Notes: a model not told the origin generated them from the sequence alone. Shown: positions 8,629 to 17,408, counted from the stretch's first letter. The stretch is DNA of 64,000 bases from Halalkalibacter urbisdiaboli (GCF_002156385.1 NZ_MVJM01000003.1:669504-733503), one strand, 5' to 3'. Translations and numbers: made by a program.

Positions 8629-8668
8629 AAAGAAAACAATCCGCATTTTTGCGGATTGTTTTTCTTTA
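8629..8668 (+). terminator. citB terminator
   Basis: AGAAAACAATCCGC pairs with GCGGATTGTTTTTCTTT around an ATTTTT loop, directly after the stop codon. Confidence 0.9.
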
Positions 8669-8771
8669 TAATTAAAAATTTCACGTACCGTATTAAAAAT
8701 AAAAAAAGAATTCATAACTGATGAAGATTTGAGCAAGCTACCAATGAAGAATAAGAAAGTGAGGGATAGAA

Positions 8772-8915
8772 ATGGGTCGTCAGAAAAAGGGTAATCCAAA
8801 CGCACAGCGCAATAATAATGCCAAAAAGCAAGGAAAAGACAATCATCCAGAAACAGAATTTGAGACGTATGCAGATAGAGAAGCCGAAAAAATGAATCGA
8901 AACTTCAAAGGATAA
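8772..8915 (+). CDS. small basic spore-type protein, unassigned
   Basis: A 47-residue product (MGRQKKGNPNAQRNNNAKKQ, then ETEFETYADREAEK). Rich in N, K, Q and free of Cys and membrane segments, like minor spore-core proteins. GTGAGGG precedes the ATG. It is 11 nt upstream of the DUF1657 gene. I do not recognise a named family; a sporulation role is inferred only from composition and neighbours. Confidence 0.6.
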   Translation: MGRQKKGNPNAQRNNNAKKQGKDNHPETEFETYADREAEKMNRNFKG

Positions 8916-8926
8916 AGGAGTCGGTT

Positions 8927-9133
8927 ATGACTGTTCAAACACAAATACAGCAAGCGATAGCCTCTGCACAAAGTGTAGAAGCAAGTTTAACACAGTTTGC
9001 ACTTGAAACACAGAATCAACAAGCCAAATCGATGTTTCAACAGTTAGCAGAGCAACAAAAAAACATTGTAACGATGCTTGAAGGGCGTTATCAGCAAGTG
9101 TTACAGGAAGAACCACAATTTAATCAAAATTAA
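8927..9133 (+). CDS. DUF1657 family protein
   Basis: A 68-residue helical, Gln-rich protein (MTVQTQIQQAIASAQSVEAS, LALETQ-like centre, QQLAEQQKNIVTMLE). DUF1657 proteins in Bacillus typically sit beside DUF421 and spoVA genes and are linked to spore membranes. Here a DUF421 gene follows 61 nt later. AAAGGAG ribosome site. Function unknown. Confidence 0.75.
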   Translation: MTVQTQIQQAIASAQSVEASLTQFALETQNQQAKSMFQQLAEQQKNIVTMLEGRYQQVLQEEPQFNQN

Positions 9134-9194
9134 ACGAAGGGAAAGGTTATTATACCTTTCCTTATACGATATGATTTAAAAGCAGGTGATTCAC

Positions 9195-9914
9195 TTGTTC
9201 GAATTTTGGACTGGATCAGAAACACTTCCAATTTCAGGTTTTCTTATTAGAGCGGTTATCGTGTATCTTTATATTTTTATCCTAGTTAAAATTATAGGGC
9301 AACGTTCAATGAATGCCATTGAGCCTCTAGACTTTATATTTGGCGTTGTCATCGGGGATATTTTAGGAGAACCATTAGCAGATGGAGAAGCACCATTAGC
9401 TGGTCCATTTTCAGCGGCAGCCTTAGTTGCTACACTGCATGTATCTCTTACACTTGTTGCACTTAGAGCTCCTCGTTTAAGACGTGTATTAGAGGATGAA
9501 CCGATTATTTTAATGAGGCATGGTGTCATTTTACATGAACAATTAAAAAAAGCACGTATTACACTGGAATCATTTATGATGGATCTTAGGCTAAAAAGTG
9601 CAACCGATTTAAATGAGGTTGAGTACGCAATATTAGAGATGAACGGTGATATTAGTGTCATTAAAAAGTCTGCTTACGATTCTGTAACACCAAATGACCT
9701 TCAAATGTCAACACCTTCGAAGGGATATCCATCTGTATTAATTGAAGATGGACATATAATAGATGCAAATGTAAAGAAATTCGGTACGGTTGATTGGTTA
9801 AGAACAGAAATTCATAAGCACGGATATGCAAATCCAAAGGAAATTTTTTGTATGACGATTGATGAAATAGGAAATATTTTCATTAGTCCAAAAGAAAAAA
9901 AGAAAACAAATTAA
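9195..9914 (+). CDS. DUF421 membrane protein (YetF family)
   Basis: About 239 residues: an N-terminal region with three hydrophobic helices (SGFLIRAVIVYLYIFILVKI, LDFIFGVVIGDILG, AALVATLHVSLTLVAL) followed by a cytoplasmic DUF421 domain with RHGVILHEQLKKARITLE and DLRLKSATDLNEVEYAILE. TTG 9195 is chosen because AGGTGA at 9185-9190 lies just upstream; GTG 9186 overlaps that site. Family members pair with DUF1657 and are often sporulation-linked; biochemical function unknown. Confidence 0.8.
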   Translation: MFEFWTGSETLPISGFLIRAVIVYLYIFILVKIIGQRSMNAIEPLDFIFGVVIGDILGEPLADGEAPLAGPFSAAALVATLHVSLTLVALRAPRLRRVLEDEPIILMRHGVILHEQLKKARITLESFMMDLRLKSATDLNEVEYAILEMNGDISVIKKSAYDSVTPNDLQMSTPSKGYPSVLIEDGHIIDANVKKFGTVDWLRTEIHKHGYANPKEIFCMTIDEIGNIFISPKEKKKTN

Positions 9915-9971
9915 GTATAAATTCACTCCTTTTTCGACAAAATGGTTAAAAAGAACAAGGAGTGTTTTCTT

Positions 9972-10100
9972 ATGAGAAGAGTCAGAAAATTAACATTTGA
10001 GGAACTAGTAAGAGAAAATAAAGAACGTTTATTAAAGGATAGACAAGCGCTTGAGCGTCTTGAAGAACAATGGGAGGAACGCCATACTAAGGCAAAATAA
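9972..10100 (+). CDS. FbpB-family small basic protein
   Basis: A 42-residue protein, MRRVRKLTFEELVRENKERL then LKDRQALERLEEQWEE, matching the Fur-regulated basic protein B family (RKxTFEELVxxNKxxLLxDxxALExIE). FbpB helps the sRNA FsrA in iron sparing in B. subtilis. No Fur box is visible upstream here, so iron regulation is not supported. AAGGAGTG ribosome site. Confidence 0.75.
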   Translation: MRRVRKLTFEELVRENKERLLKDRQALERLEEQWEERHTKAK

Positions 10101-10165
10101 AAACAAATAGTGGTTGGTTTAACTCTCTCGTTATTGCACAAAATAAAATCGAGGAGGGATTTTTA

Positions 10166-10306
10166 ATGAAAAAAACACAGCATAACCATGCCAGATTCAG
10201 ACCCGACCACTTAGGGACACAACCACGTGCTTCTGATGCAAATGGTGGTAAAAAGATGGCGACAAAAGGGAATCAACAGCCTGATTACATTCCTCCAAAA
10301 GGTTAA
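10166..10306 (+). CDS. sspN: small acid-soluble spore protein N
   Basis: A 46-residue protein containing DHLGTQPRASDANGGKKM, the conserved SspN core (HLGTKPxxxxANKGEKM in B. subtilis). GAGGAGGG precedes the ATG. Forespore-expressed minor spore-core protein. It has its own terminator. Confidence 0.88.
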   Translation: MKKTQHNHARFRPDHLGTQPRASDANGGKKMATKGNQQPDYIPPKG

Positions 10307-10311
10307 TAATC

Positions 10312-10343
10312 GAGCTCTTCGCATTGCGAAGGGCCTTTTTTGT
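10312..10343 (+). terminator. sspN terminator
   Basis: GCTCTTCGC-ATT-GCGAAGGGC stem followed by CTTTTTTG. Confidence 0.7.
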
Positions 10344-10466
10344 TTAAATATAATTAGGCTTGCTGTCGAATCTATGTTAGTAAAAACTTGTCGAGAAAAA
10401 TGGCTTGTCATTCTAAGGAGAAAAGGAAATAATGGAGGGAGAAGGTGGAACAAAGGATGTGTCTGA

Positions 10467-10931
10467 ATGATAAGAAAGCATCGGAAGACATTCCTCTATG
10501 TAATACTCGGATTATATGTCCTTGCGCTTTTTTATGTAACACTTTTTGCTTGGAATTATGGAGCTTCTCTTGGGCCTGTTGGACCTGGCGGGAGAAATTA
10601 CAACCTCACTCCTTTTCGAAGTATTTATCGAATTGCAGTGTTTAGTCAAGATGTCATGGATCCTATTCGAATATTACTTGGAAATGTCATTTTATTTATC
10701 CCTTTAGGTTTTTTATTACCTTTAACTATTAGACGCTTGCAACATATTAGTGTCGTCTTTATCATTGGGTTTTCAACCTCGCTCTTTATCGAGGTCTGCC
10801 AGTTTTTATTTACCCAACGTGTTTCAAATATTGATGATGTCATTTTAAATTCATCGGGTACGTTTATAGGAACTATATTCTATTTAATCATATCATGGGT
10901 GAAGAAAAGAATTGTTGTTTTTCAAGTTTAA
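10467..10931 (+). CDS. VanZ-like membrane protein
   Basis: A 154-residue protein with four hydrophobic segments. VanZ-family marks are NYNLTPFRSIYR after the first helix, LLGNVILFIPLGFLLP, and FIEVCQFL with SNIDDVILNSSGTFIG before the last helix. VanZ gives low teicoplanin resistance in enterococci; most chromosomal homologues have unknown function. ATG 10467 with AAAGGATG upstream. Single gene ending at a bidirectional terminator. Confidence 0.8.
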   Translation: MIRKHRKTFLYVILGLYVLALFYVTLFAWNYGASLGPVGPGGRNYNLTPFRSIYRIAVFSQDVMDPIRILLGNVILFIPLGFLLPLTIRRLQHISVVFIIGFSTSLFIEVCQFLFTQRVSNIDDVILNSSGTFIGTIFYLIISWVKKRIVVFQV

Positions 10932-10976
10932 ATAGGTTGTCCTCAAGGTGTTATGACCTTTTGGGCAACCTATTGT
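10931..10976. terminator. bidirectional terminator, vanZ-like / TVP38
   Basis: AATAGGTTGTCCTCAAGGT pairs with ACCTTTTGGGCAACCTATT. It overlaps the last codons of the convergent TVP38 gene. Confidence 0.75.
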
Positions 10977-11601
10977 GTTTTGCTAATTGAAGCTTGTTAA
11001 CTATGCGATAACAGGCGTAAACAATAGCTAGAAAAATCCCATAGCTAATAACAATAAAGAGTAATTGTCCTGGATTGGTGAAAAGTGTATTACCAATTAC
11101 AGCGAATAATATCATCGCGGGAATTTTCCCAATTGATGAGGCAATCGTATAGCTTATGAATGAGAGTTTGCTTACTGCTGAATATATGTTCACAACAATT
11201 GAAGGGACTACGGGTAGTAAACGAAAGATAAAAACAGCCATAAAACCATTTCGTTCAAATAGGTGTGTTACTTTAGAAAGTGTTTGATAACGGGAAAGTA
11301 TCGCTTGCCCCCAATCTTGGTACCCATATCTAACAAAAACAAACATCATAACTGATGCGAGGGATGACCCAAGCCATGTAATCATACTTCCTAGAAATGG
11401 ACCATAGGTAGCACCTAGGATCCCTCCAATGATAGGATAGGGAATAATCGGAAACAGCGCAAATGTCATAGCCAAAACGGTTGTAACAAGGAGATAATCA
11501 GTGCCTCCTGTTCGGATCCAGTCGAGAAGACTTTCTCCATATAAATAAATTAGTAAAGCCATGAGTAAATAAGTAAAAAGTACAATGAGCTTTTTTAACA
11601 T
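10951..11601 (-). CDS. TVP38/TMEM64 (SNARE-associated) family membrane protein
   Basis: A 216-residue polytopic membrane protein. Family features: PIIPYPIIGGILGATYGPFLG re-entrant region, GSSLASVMMFVFVRYG, FIFRLLPVVPSIVVNIYSAV and IGKIPAMILFAVIGN. These proteins belong to the DedA superfamily, with some members implicated in lipid scrambling. AGGAGG precedes the ATG. Monocistronic on the minus strand. Confidence 0.85.
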   Translation of the reverse strand: MLKKLIVLFTYLLMALLIYLYGESLLDWIRTGGTDYLLVTTVLAMTFALFPIIPYPIIGGILGATYGPFLGSMITWLGSSLASVMMFVFVRYGYQDWGQAILSRYQTLSKVTHLFERNGFMAVFIFRLLPVVPSIVVNIYSAVSKLSFISYTIASSIGKIPAMILFAVIGNTLFTNPGQLLFIVISYGIFLAIVYACYRIVNKLQLAKHNRLPKRS

Positions 11602-11727
11602 AACGTCCTCCTATCAGTATTTTCTCATATTTCTTAAATAGATAAAGCATTCTCTCTTGAATGTCAGAAATTTGTTGAATGTTGCAATGATGCATGTGTT
11701 AAAATGTTCAAAAAAGGGGGAGTAAGG

Positions 11728-12147
11728 GTGCATTTGACAGAAACAAAGATTGAGGTACGCTATGCAGAGACAGACCAAATGGGAGTTGTTCATCATTCCA
11801 ACTATGTTGTCTGGTTTGAGCTAGGAAGGACGCAGCTAATTAGGGAAATCGGTTTTAATTATGCTGAGATGGAGAAAGAAGGAATTTTATCTCCGGTAAC
11901 AGATATTCAAGTTTCCTATAAATATCCTGCAACCTATGGTGAGGCAGTATCGGTAAAGACATGGGTTGAAAACTACGATGGGATCCGTGTTACTTATCAA
12001 TATGAAGTACTAAATCAAGAAGGGAAGCTTTGTGCTACTGGCTCAAGCACACACGTTTGTGTGAAAAAAGAAACCTTTCGTCCTATTTCAATGCGTAAAA
12101 ATTTACCAAAGTGGCATGAAGTGTACGAGACGATAAAACAGAAATGA
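11728..12147 (+). CDS. yneP: acyl-CoA thioesterase, YneP (YbgC/FadM type)
   Basis: A 139-residue hot-dog protein. VRYAETDQMGVVHHSNYVVW carries the catalytic Asp of the 4HBT class, followed by ELGRTQLIREIG. GTG 11728 is preferred: GGGGGAG lies 5 nt upstream; an upstream in-frame ATG at 11704 adds eight residues covering that site. It lies directly before tlp, as in the B. subtilis citB-tlp-yneP neighbourhood (order altered). Confidence 0.85.
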   Translation: MHLTETKIEVRYAETDQMGVVHHSNYVVWFELGRTQLIREIGFNYAEMEKEGILSPVTDIQVSYKYPATYGEAVSVKTWVENYDGIRVTYQYEVLNQEGKLCATGSSTHVCVKKETFRPISMRKNLPKWHEVYETIKQK

Positions 12148-12174
12148 ATAATCGTTATTTGAATTCTCATACTA
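12146..12174 (+). promoter_or_regulatory. sigma-G promoter of tlp
   Basis: GAATA, 17-nt spacer, CATACTA matches the forespore sigma-G consensus exactly at the -10 (CATNHTA). It starts at the yneP stop codon, 33 nt before the tlp GTG. Confidence 0.6.
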
Positions 12175-12206
12175 AATAGGTAGTAAAATATAGAGGAGGA
12201 TTCACA

Positions 12207-12434
12207 GTGGCTAAGCCAGATAACCGAAACGACAATGTTGAGAAGTTGCAAACAATGAAGGAACAGACAGCGCACAATATTGAGGCTGCAGAAGAAACAA
12301 TGGCTAATACGGATTTGACAAAAGCAGAAAAACGAGCGATTCAAGAAAAGAACAATCGTCGTCAGCAAAGTATTGACAGCTTTGAGGCTGAAATCGCAGA
12401 TGAAATGTCTGACAGAAAAAACGGGTACAAATAG
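12207..12434 (+). CDS. tlp: small acid-soluble spore protein Tlp
   Basis: A 75-residue thioredoxin-like spore protein: DNRNDNVEKLQTMKEQTAHN, KRAIQEKNNRRQQSIDSF and the C-terminal DRKNGYK all match Tlp. GTG start after GAGGAGG. Expressed under sigma-G and stored in the spore core. A terminator follows. Confidence 0.93.
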   Translation: MAKPDNRNDNVEKLQTMKEQTAHNIEAAEETMANTDLTKAEKRAIQEKNNRRQQSIDSFEAEIADEMSDRKNGYK

Positions 12435-12439
12435 TTTTT

Positions 12440-12480
12440 TGCAGCAATAGCCGGGTTATTACCTGGCTATTTTTTTTGCT
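12440..12480 (+). terminator. tlp terminator
   Basis: AATAGCCGGGT-TATT-ACCTGGCTATT stem followed by eight T. Confidence 0.9.
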
Positions 12481-12599
12481 GAAAGTATGTAAAGTGAGTT
12501 CACTCGCTAATTAAAGACGAAAAACTACAATTTAAATCAAAGGATTAAGATGAAGAAGGGGGAATAAGATGATAACAAAAAAATAAGGGGGACGATAAC

Positions 12600-12860
12600 A
12601 TGGCTATATACTCGGAGAATGATATAGAGTGGTCTAAATTTGCAGTTGTCGTTAAACAGATGAGTTCTGATAATCCACATATTCGTGCATTAGCACTGGA
12701 GTCTCTTGACCGAATGGTAGAAGCAGACGTCATGAAGCGGAAAAACGAAATAGAGAAGCATCCAGTAAAAACGCATGATGTATTGCAACGAATTCGATTA
12801 GTACAGTATGAAAAGACAGCACAGCTTCAAAGAAGAAAAAAATGGTTTAACATGGTATGA
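12600..12860 (+). CDS. conserved hypothetical, 86 residues
   Basis: A charged helical protein (DIEWSKFAVVVKQMSSDNPH, ALALESLDRMVEADVMKRKN, QLQRRKKWFNMV) with no membrane segment or Cys. AAGGGGG precedes the ATG by 8 nt. It sits 38 nt before the YneQ gene and is probably cotranscribed with it. I do not recognise the family. Confidence 0.65.
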   Translation: MAIYSENDIEWSKFAVVVKQMSSDNPHIRALALESLDRMVEADVMKRKNEIEKHPVKTHDVLQRIRLVQYEKTAQLQRRKKWFNMV

Positions 12861-12898
12861 TAGAATAGATGTGATAAGTTGAAAGCTGGTGATTCAAA

Positions 12899-13204
12899 GT
12901 GGCGCTTGGTATTAACAAAAAAGACCTTCAGCAATGGAAGGATAAAGCGTTAAGAGGAGAAATCGCCTTCCTTACTCATTATTGGTTAGATGACCGGTTT
13001 CCAACTTGCAAAACTGTTACGAAGGTAGCTTGTGCTGATGTCAGAAAGCTTCTTGCTTGGGGGAGGGCATACGGTCTAAAACAAGAATGGTTACATAATC
13101 GACACCCTTTTCCTCATTTTGATTTACTTGGAGAGAAACAACAAGATATATTAAAGCAAGAAGGGATTGAAATTCAGCTTGAGCGTTTAATAAACAAGCA
13201 TTAA
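12899..13204 (+). CDS. yneQ: YneQ-like conserved hypothetical
   Basis: A 101-residue protein with GEIAFLTHYWLDDRFPTCKT, VTKVACADVRKLLAWGRAYG and HFDLLGEKQ, matching the pattern I recall for B. subtilis YneQ. GTG start after GGTGATTC. Followed 28 nt later by nadE. Function unknown. Confidence 0.75.
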   Translation: MALGINKKDLQQWKDKALRGEIAFLTHYWLDDRFPTCKTVTKVACADVRKLLAWGRAYGLKQEWLHNRHPFPHFDLLGEKQQDILKQEGIEIQLERLINKH

Positions 13205-13232
13205 TTTCAAGCGTGGATTAGGAGGATGAACG

Positions 13233-14063
13233 ATGAAAAAAAACCAACAGCAAATTATTGATGATTTGAATACAAAGCCTGAAATCAATGCTCGTGAACA
13301 AATTCAACTGCGAGTTGATTTTTTAAAGGATTATCTACTTCATACGAAAGCAAATGGATATGTACTAGGTTTATCCGGTGGACAAGACTCGACACTTGCG
13401 GGGAAATTGGCACAGCAAGCTGTAAATGAATTAAATGGAGAACAGGATACGGTTGAATACCAATTTATCGCAGTACGCCTTCCGTATGGTGAACAGCAGG
13501 ATGAAGCGGATGCCCAGGATGCGATAAAATTTATAGAGCCTTCTCGTGTCGTGACTGTCAACATCAAGCCTGCTGTAGATGCGTCCGTTGCTGCTTTTCA
13601 ACAAGCAACAAACGAGGAGCTTTCAGTATTTAACAAAGGCAATACGAAGGCGAGAGAACGCATGAAGGTGCAATATGATATAGGGGCCCACTTTGGTTGT
13701 CTCGTGATTGGAACAGATCATGCAGCTGAAGCGATTACCGGTTTCTTCACAAAGCACGGGGACGGTGCATGTGACATTGCTCCGTTGTTTGGGTTAACAA
13801 AGCGACAAGGAAAAGCGTTATTAATTGAGCTAGATGCTCCTGAACACCTTTATAAAAAAGCACCGACTGCTGACTTAGAAGATGATAAACCAGGTTTACC
13901 TGACGAAGTTGCTTTAGGAATGACATATGAACAACTTGATGACTATCTTGAAGGAAAAAAGGTAGAAGAATCAATTAAGAACAAAATTGAAGGTAGATAC
14001 AACATGACAGAGCATAAACGACATTTACCTGTGACGATATATGATGCTTGGTGGAAGTCTTAA
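13233..14063 (+). CDS. nadE: ammonia-dependent NAD synthetase
   Basis: NadE adenylates nicotinate adenine dinucleotide and amidates it with ammonia, the last step of NAD synthesis. The PP-loop SGGQDST is at residues 48-54; [20 protein letters not shown] and LTKRQGKAL are family motifs. At 276 residues it lacks a glutaminase domain, so it is the ammonia-using form, as in B. subtilis. AGGAGGATGAACG precedes the ATG. Confidence 0.97.
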   Translation: MKKNQQQIIDDLNTKPEINAREQIQLRVDFLKDYLLHTKANGYVLGLSGGQDSTLAGKLAQQAVNELNGEQDTVEYQFIAVRLPYGEQQDEADAQDAIKFIEPSRVVTVNIKPAVDASVAAFQQATNEELSVFNKGNTKARERMKVQYDIGAHFGCLVIGTDHAAEAITGFFTKHGDGACDIAPLFGLTKRQGKALLIELDAPEHLYKKAPTADLEDDKPGLPDEVALGMTYEQLDDYLEGKKVEESIKNKIEGRYNMTEHKRHLPVTIYDAWWKS

Positions 14064-14157
14064 TACCTATCATCAACCTTTTCCGTATTTCATAAAATAA
14101 GTACTATCGTCAAACGAGAGACGATCAAGATAAACATCGTTGAGGAGAGGAACTGCT

Positions 14158-14631
14158 ATGAAGGGGAAAGTGTTTGTTTTAATATGCCTTAGTTTTTGTT
14201 TAATTGGATTAATTGGATACGGGATGATCAGTAATAAGTTCTCTCAGGCCGTTACTCAGCAAACGTTAAAAGAGACTAACCAGTCTATGAGCAATGAAAT
14301 AAATGGGTTAATTTTAACTGTTAATCATGTACGAACGGAGCCGAGTGAAAAGGCAGATACTCATTTTGTCATTGTTGATTTAACTATAGAAAATACACGT
14401 GAATCAGTGTATGAATTTTCGATGTTTAAGCTAACATTAGTTGATGAGGAGAATTATGCGTATAACTATTCTTCTAATATTGAAACAAAGGGGATTTTAA
14501 GTGGGCAAATTCACCCAGAAAGCATTAAACGAGGTGAAGTTGCCTTTGAGGTCCCAATTGGTACAAACTATACGTTTGTTTACACAGATCATTTACGGAC
14601 AGGGCAGGTTACTTGGGATATTAAGCTTTAA
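14158..14631 (+). CDS. secreted/anchored DUF4352-like protein
   Basis: About 157 residues: N-terminal hydrophobic segment (VFVLICLSFCLIGLIGYGMI) without a lipobox, then an immunoglobulin-like extracellular domain (LILTVNHVRTEP, HFVIVDLTIENTRES, GEVAFEVPIG). The pattern 'conserved beta strand, ENT, KRG-x-V-x-FEVP' is typical of DUF4352. ATG 14158 is chosen because GAGGAGAGG precedes it; the upstream TTG at 14140 overlaps that site. Role unknown. Confidence 0.7.
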   Translation: MKGKVFVLICLSFCLIGLIGYGMISNKFSQAVTQQTLKETNQSMSNEINGLILTVNHVRTEPSEKADTHFVIVDLTIENTRESVYEFSMFKLTLVDEENYAYNYSSNIETKGILSGQIHPESIKRGEVAFEVPIGTNYTFVYTDHLRTGQVTWDIKL

Positions 14632-14649
14632 CTTGAAAGGAAGGAACGG

Positions 14650-15513
14650 ATGCGAACGTTTAAAAAAAATAGTGATCTTCATATGCATTCAACAGCATCT
14701 GATGGTGGTTACTCCCCGAAAGAGCTCCTTCATAAATGTGCAGAAGTTGGCCTTGAGATTATTTCATTAACTGACCATGATACAGTTGAAGGAATCGAAG
14801 AAGCAATTATAGTGGGAGAGAATCTTGGAATTACAGTGATTCCTGGAATTGAGTTCTCGACAAAATTTCAAGGGAAAAGCGTTCATATTTTAGGCTATGG
14901 CTTTGACTGGAAAAATCAGCAACTGCGTCAAATGTTAGTGGAACAGCGTAACATTAGACGAAGAAGGCTTGATACAATGCTCGATAAACTTGAGAAAGTT
15001 GAGTTAGACGTGAAAGCTGCAGATGTATTAAAATATGTCGATGGAGGGAGTATTGGGCGTCCCCACGTTGCGAAAGCATTAATTGATCATGGTTATGTAA
15101 ACACTGTATCCGAAGCATTTGAGCGGTATTTAGCGGAGGGAAAGTCATGTTACGTTGCGAAAGAAAAGGAAATGACAATTAAAGAAGCGATTGACTGGAT
15201 TCATCAAACGGGTGGATTCGCGATTGTTGCTCATCCAATCTACTATGACCTAGACGATTTCATCGGTACATGGGTAAGGGATTGGGGATTAGATGGAATA
15301 GAAGTCTACCATCGTGATCATAGCGACGAGGATAAAGTTCGCTATGAATCCCTTTGTAAACAAATTGAAGAAGAACTAGGAGTAACTTTGCTTCGTACTG
15401 GTGGTTCGGATTTTCATCACGAAGATTATGGAAGGGTTCCAGAACCACTTGGTGTGACGAGACTAGAAGATACATTTGCATTACAAGTAATGGAGCGCCT
15501 TGAAAATCATTAA
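14650..15513 (+). CDS. PHP-domain phosphoesterase (RNase AM/TrpH-like)
   Basis: A 287-residue PHP metallohydrolase. Metal ligands appear in order: DLHMHSTASDG, LTDHDTVEG, PGIEFST, FAIVAHPIYYD, and GGSDFHHEDYG near the C-terminus. The family contains nucleoside 3',5'-bisphosphate phosphatases and 5'-3' exonucleases (E. coli YciV). It lies 18 nt after the DUF4352 gene, likely in one operon, and is closed by a strong terminator. Confidence 0.88.
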   Translation: MRTFKKNSDLHMHSTASDGGYSPKELLHKCAEVGLEIISLTDHDTVEGIEEAIIVGENLGITVIPGIEFSTKFQGKSVHILGYGFDWKNQQLRQMLVEQRNIRRRRLDTMLDKLEKVELDVKAADVLKYVDGGSIGRPHVAKALIDHGYVNTVSEAFERYLAEGKSCYVAKEKEMTIKEAIDWIHQTGGFAIVAHPIYYDLDDFIGTWVRDWGLDGIEVYHRDHSDEDKVRYESLCKQIEEELGVTLLRTGGSDFHHEDYGRVPEPLGVTRLEDTFALQVMERLENH

Positions 15514-15525
15514 AAGTCATCTTGA

Positions 15526-15567
15526 GAAGGCCGAATTTAAGGGAATCCCTTAAATTCGGCCTTCATT
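15526..15567. terminator. terminator between PHP gene and RNase H-like gene
   Basis: GAAGGCCGAATTTAAGGGA pairs with TCCCTTAAATTCGGCCTTC, a nearly uninterrupted 19-bp stem. The two flanking genes converge on it. Confidence 0.9.
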
Positions 15568-15592
15568 TTGTGAATTTGCAATATCTAAGTGA

Positions 15593-16258
15593 TTACCCTT
15601 GAACTTGTTCAAGTACGCTTGAAATTTCAACATTTTTTAATGCTTGCGATGCTAATTGATCCGCTTCCTTATTTAATTGACGTTCAAGCAGCTCATATGA
15701 AGGTGTTAAGCCGAGCTTTTTTACTTTTTGCTCAATACGCTCCAGCCAAGGGATGTAGTTCTCTTCAAAGCAAGGCCATTCACCAGAAGCTTGATTTACA
15801 ACAACCATGGAATCTGCATGGATTACAATGGGTTGATGGTGAACACCTAGCTCCTCTAATTTATCATAGAGTAAGGAAAGCGCAGCATATTCTGCTTCAT
15901 TATTATCAAGTAGTAAATCAATCTTTTGATTATGACGGATACGCCATTTTTTATGGTGTTGTGTATAATAGATAACGATTCCTAGTCCTGCCTGTTTTGA
16001 CTGGATATCGAAGCCACCGTCAAAATAAGCATAGATGTCATGAGGTTCGGTTTCAAATTTCTTTAAATAGCGTAATAAATCTTTTTTTGTCCAGCTTGTA
16101 TCTTGTTCGTCATAGAAGGTAAGTTCTTTTAACCGGCCTGTTTTTTCTAAATCCTCAGCAAGCTGTAAAGCCTCCCCTAAAGGAATCTGTTCACTTTTCA
16201 TAAAATACTCTCGTTTACGTTTTGGCTCTCGATACGTCCATTCGATCCGAACATTCAT
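15593..16258 (-). CDS. RNase H-like protein (reverse transcriptase-like RVT_3)
   Basis: About 221 residues. The C-terminal RNase HI fold shows DGGFDIQSKQAGLGIVIYY (first Asp), NNEAEYAALSLLYDKL (Glu), IVIHADSMVVVNQASGEW (Asp) and NKEADQLASQAL (last Asp). The N-terminal 75 residues are a separate domain seen in Bacillus YpeP-type proteins. ATG 16258 (MNVRIEW) is favoured over 16279. Predicted to cleave RNA in RNA-DNA hybrids; activity unproven. Confidence 0.85.
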   Translation of the reverse strand: MNVRIEWTYREPKRKREYFMKSEQIPLGEALQLAEDLEKTGRLKELTFYDEQDTSWTKKDLLRYLKKFETEPHDIYAYFDGGFDIQSKQAGLGIVIYYTQHHKKWRIRHNQKIDLLLDNNEAEYAALSLLYDKLEELGVHHQPIVIHADSMVVVNQASGEWPCFEENYIPWLERIEQKVKKLGLTPSYELLERQLNKEADQLASQALKNVEISSVLEQVQG

Positions 16259-16347
16259 ATCATCAACTCTTTTCATCAAAATAATGATTGCGAATCCATT
16301 AAAATCATGATATTTTAAATAATTACATAGAACGTCTTCGACAATAT

Positions 16348-16391
16348 AAAAGAATATCCTTTATGTTTTACCAAACATCGTGTATTCTTTT
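16348..16391 (+). promoter_or_regulatory. dyad upstream of metA
   Basis: AAAAGAATA at 16348 pairs with TATTCTTTT at 16383, with an inner ATGTTT / AAACAT pair. No S-box or T-box motif is present before metA, so this interrupted palindrome is the only visible candidate control element. Confidence 0.3.
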
Positions 16392-16494
16392 ACGTAGCAT
16401 AAAAAGACAAGCTTATGTTTTTATCTTAGTATTTGAAGAAAATAATTGTTACATACAAATAGATGACTAAGAGAGACAAAGGAGTAGAGAGAAA

Positions 16495-17406
16495 ATGCCA
16501 ATTAGAATCCCAGATCACTTACCGGCAAAAGAAATCTTAAATTCAGAAAATATCTTTGTGATGGATGAAAGTCGTGCCTACAGTCAAGACATACGACCTT
16601 TAAAAATTGTCATTTTAAACTTGATGCCGATTAAGGAAACGACTGAAACTCAGTTATTACGTTTACTCGGAAACTCACCGTTGCAAGTAGATGTATCTTT
16701 CATGTATCCAGACACGCATGTATCGAAGAACACTTCGCATGAACATCTTAAATCGTTTTATAAAACGATTGATGAAGTGAAATCGCAAAAATTTGACGGA
16801 ATGATAATAACGGGAGCCCCTGTTGAACGTTTTGAATTTGAAGCGGTTGATTATTGGGAAGAATTAAAGCAAATCATGGACTGGAGTGTTCAAAATGTGA
16901 CGTCCACGCTTCATATTTGCTGGGGGGCACAAGCTGGACTATATCATCATTATGGCGTTGGCAAATATCGGTTAGACCAAAAATTATTTGGTATTTTTCC
17001 ACATACAGTTGAAATTCCAAATCGCAAGCTTTTACGTGGTTTTGATGATGAGTTTTTAGCACCACACTCAAGGCATACCGATGTGCGTGCAGAAGATATT
17101 AGAGAAGTTCCAGATATTGAAATATTAAGTATGTCTGAACAAGCCGGTGTATACATTGTTGCCTCAAAAAACGGTAAGCAAATTTTTGTTACAGGCCATT
17201 CTGAGTATGATGCCTGTACGTTAAGAGATGAGTACGAACGTGATGTTCAAAAAGGGTTGAATATTACGATTCCTCAAAATTATTTTCCGAAAGATGATGT
17301 AACACAAGAACCACGCCTGCGTTGGAGAGCTCATAGTAATTTACTTTTTTCAAATTGGTTAAACTACTATGTATACCAGGAAACACCGTACGATTTATCC
17401 AAATAA
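16495..17406 (+). CDS. metA: homoserine O-acetyltransferase
   Basis: First step of methionine synthesis from homoserine. The 303-residue MetA-fold protein has the nucleophile C142 (HICWGAQAG), H235 and E237 (VTGHSEYDA). Residue 111 is Glu ([10 protein letters not shown]); in the Bacillus cereus enzyme this Glu gives acetyl-CoA rather than succinyl-CoA specificity, so acetyltransferase is the better call. Monocistronic between a dyad and a terminator. Confidence 0.95.
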   Translation: MPIRIPDHLPAKEILNSENIFVMDESRAYSQDIRPLKIVILNLMPIKETTETQLLRLLGNSPLQVDVSFMYPDTHVSKNTSHEHLKSFYKTIDEVKSQKFDGMIITGAPVERFEFEAVDYWEELKQIMDWSVQNVTSTLHICWGAQAGLYHHYGVGKYRLDQKLFGIFPHTVEIPNRKLLRGFDDEFLAPHSRHTDVRAEDIREVPDIEILSMSEQAGVYIVASKNGKQIFVTGHSEYDACTLRDEYERDVQKGLNITIPQNYFPKDDVTQEPRLRWRAHSNLLFSNWLNYYVYQETPYDLSK

Positions 17407-17408
17407 CA

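Noticed and set aside
9915-9971. Fur box ahead of the FbpB-family gene
   Set aside because: No TGATAATNATTATCA-like sequence found, so iron regulation was not claimed.
15589-15975. 128-residue plus-strand ORF
   Set aside because: Shadow of the RNase H-like gene on the opposite strand, whose catalytic motifs are clear.
16280-16494. S-box (SAM) riboswitch before metA
   Set aside because: The conserved S-box core elements are absent; only an interrupted dyad is present.
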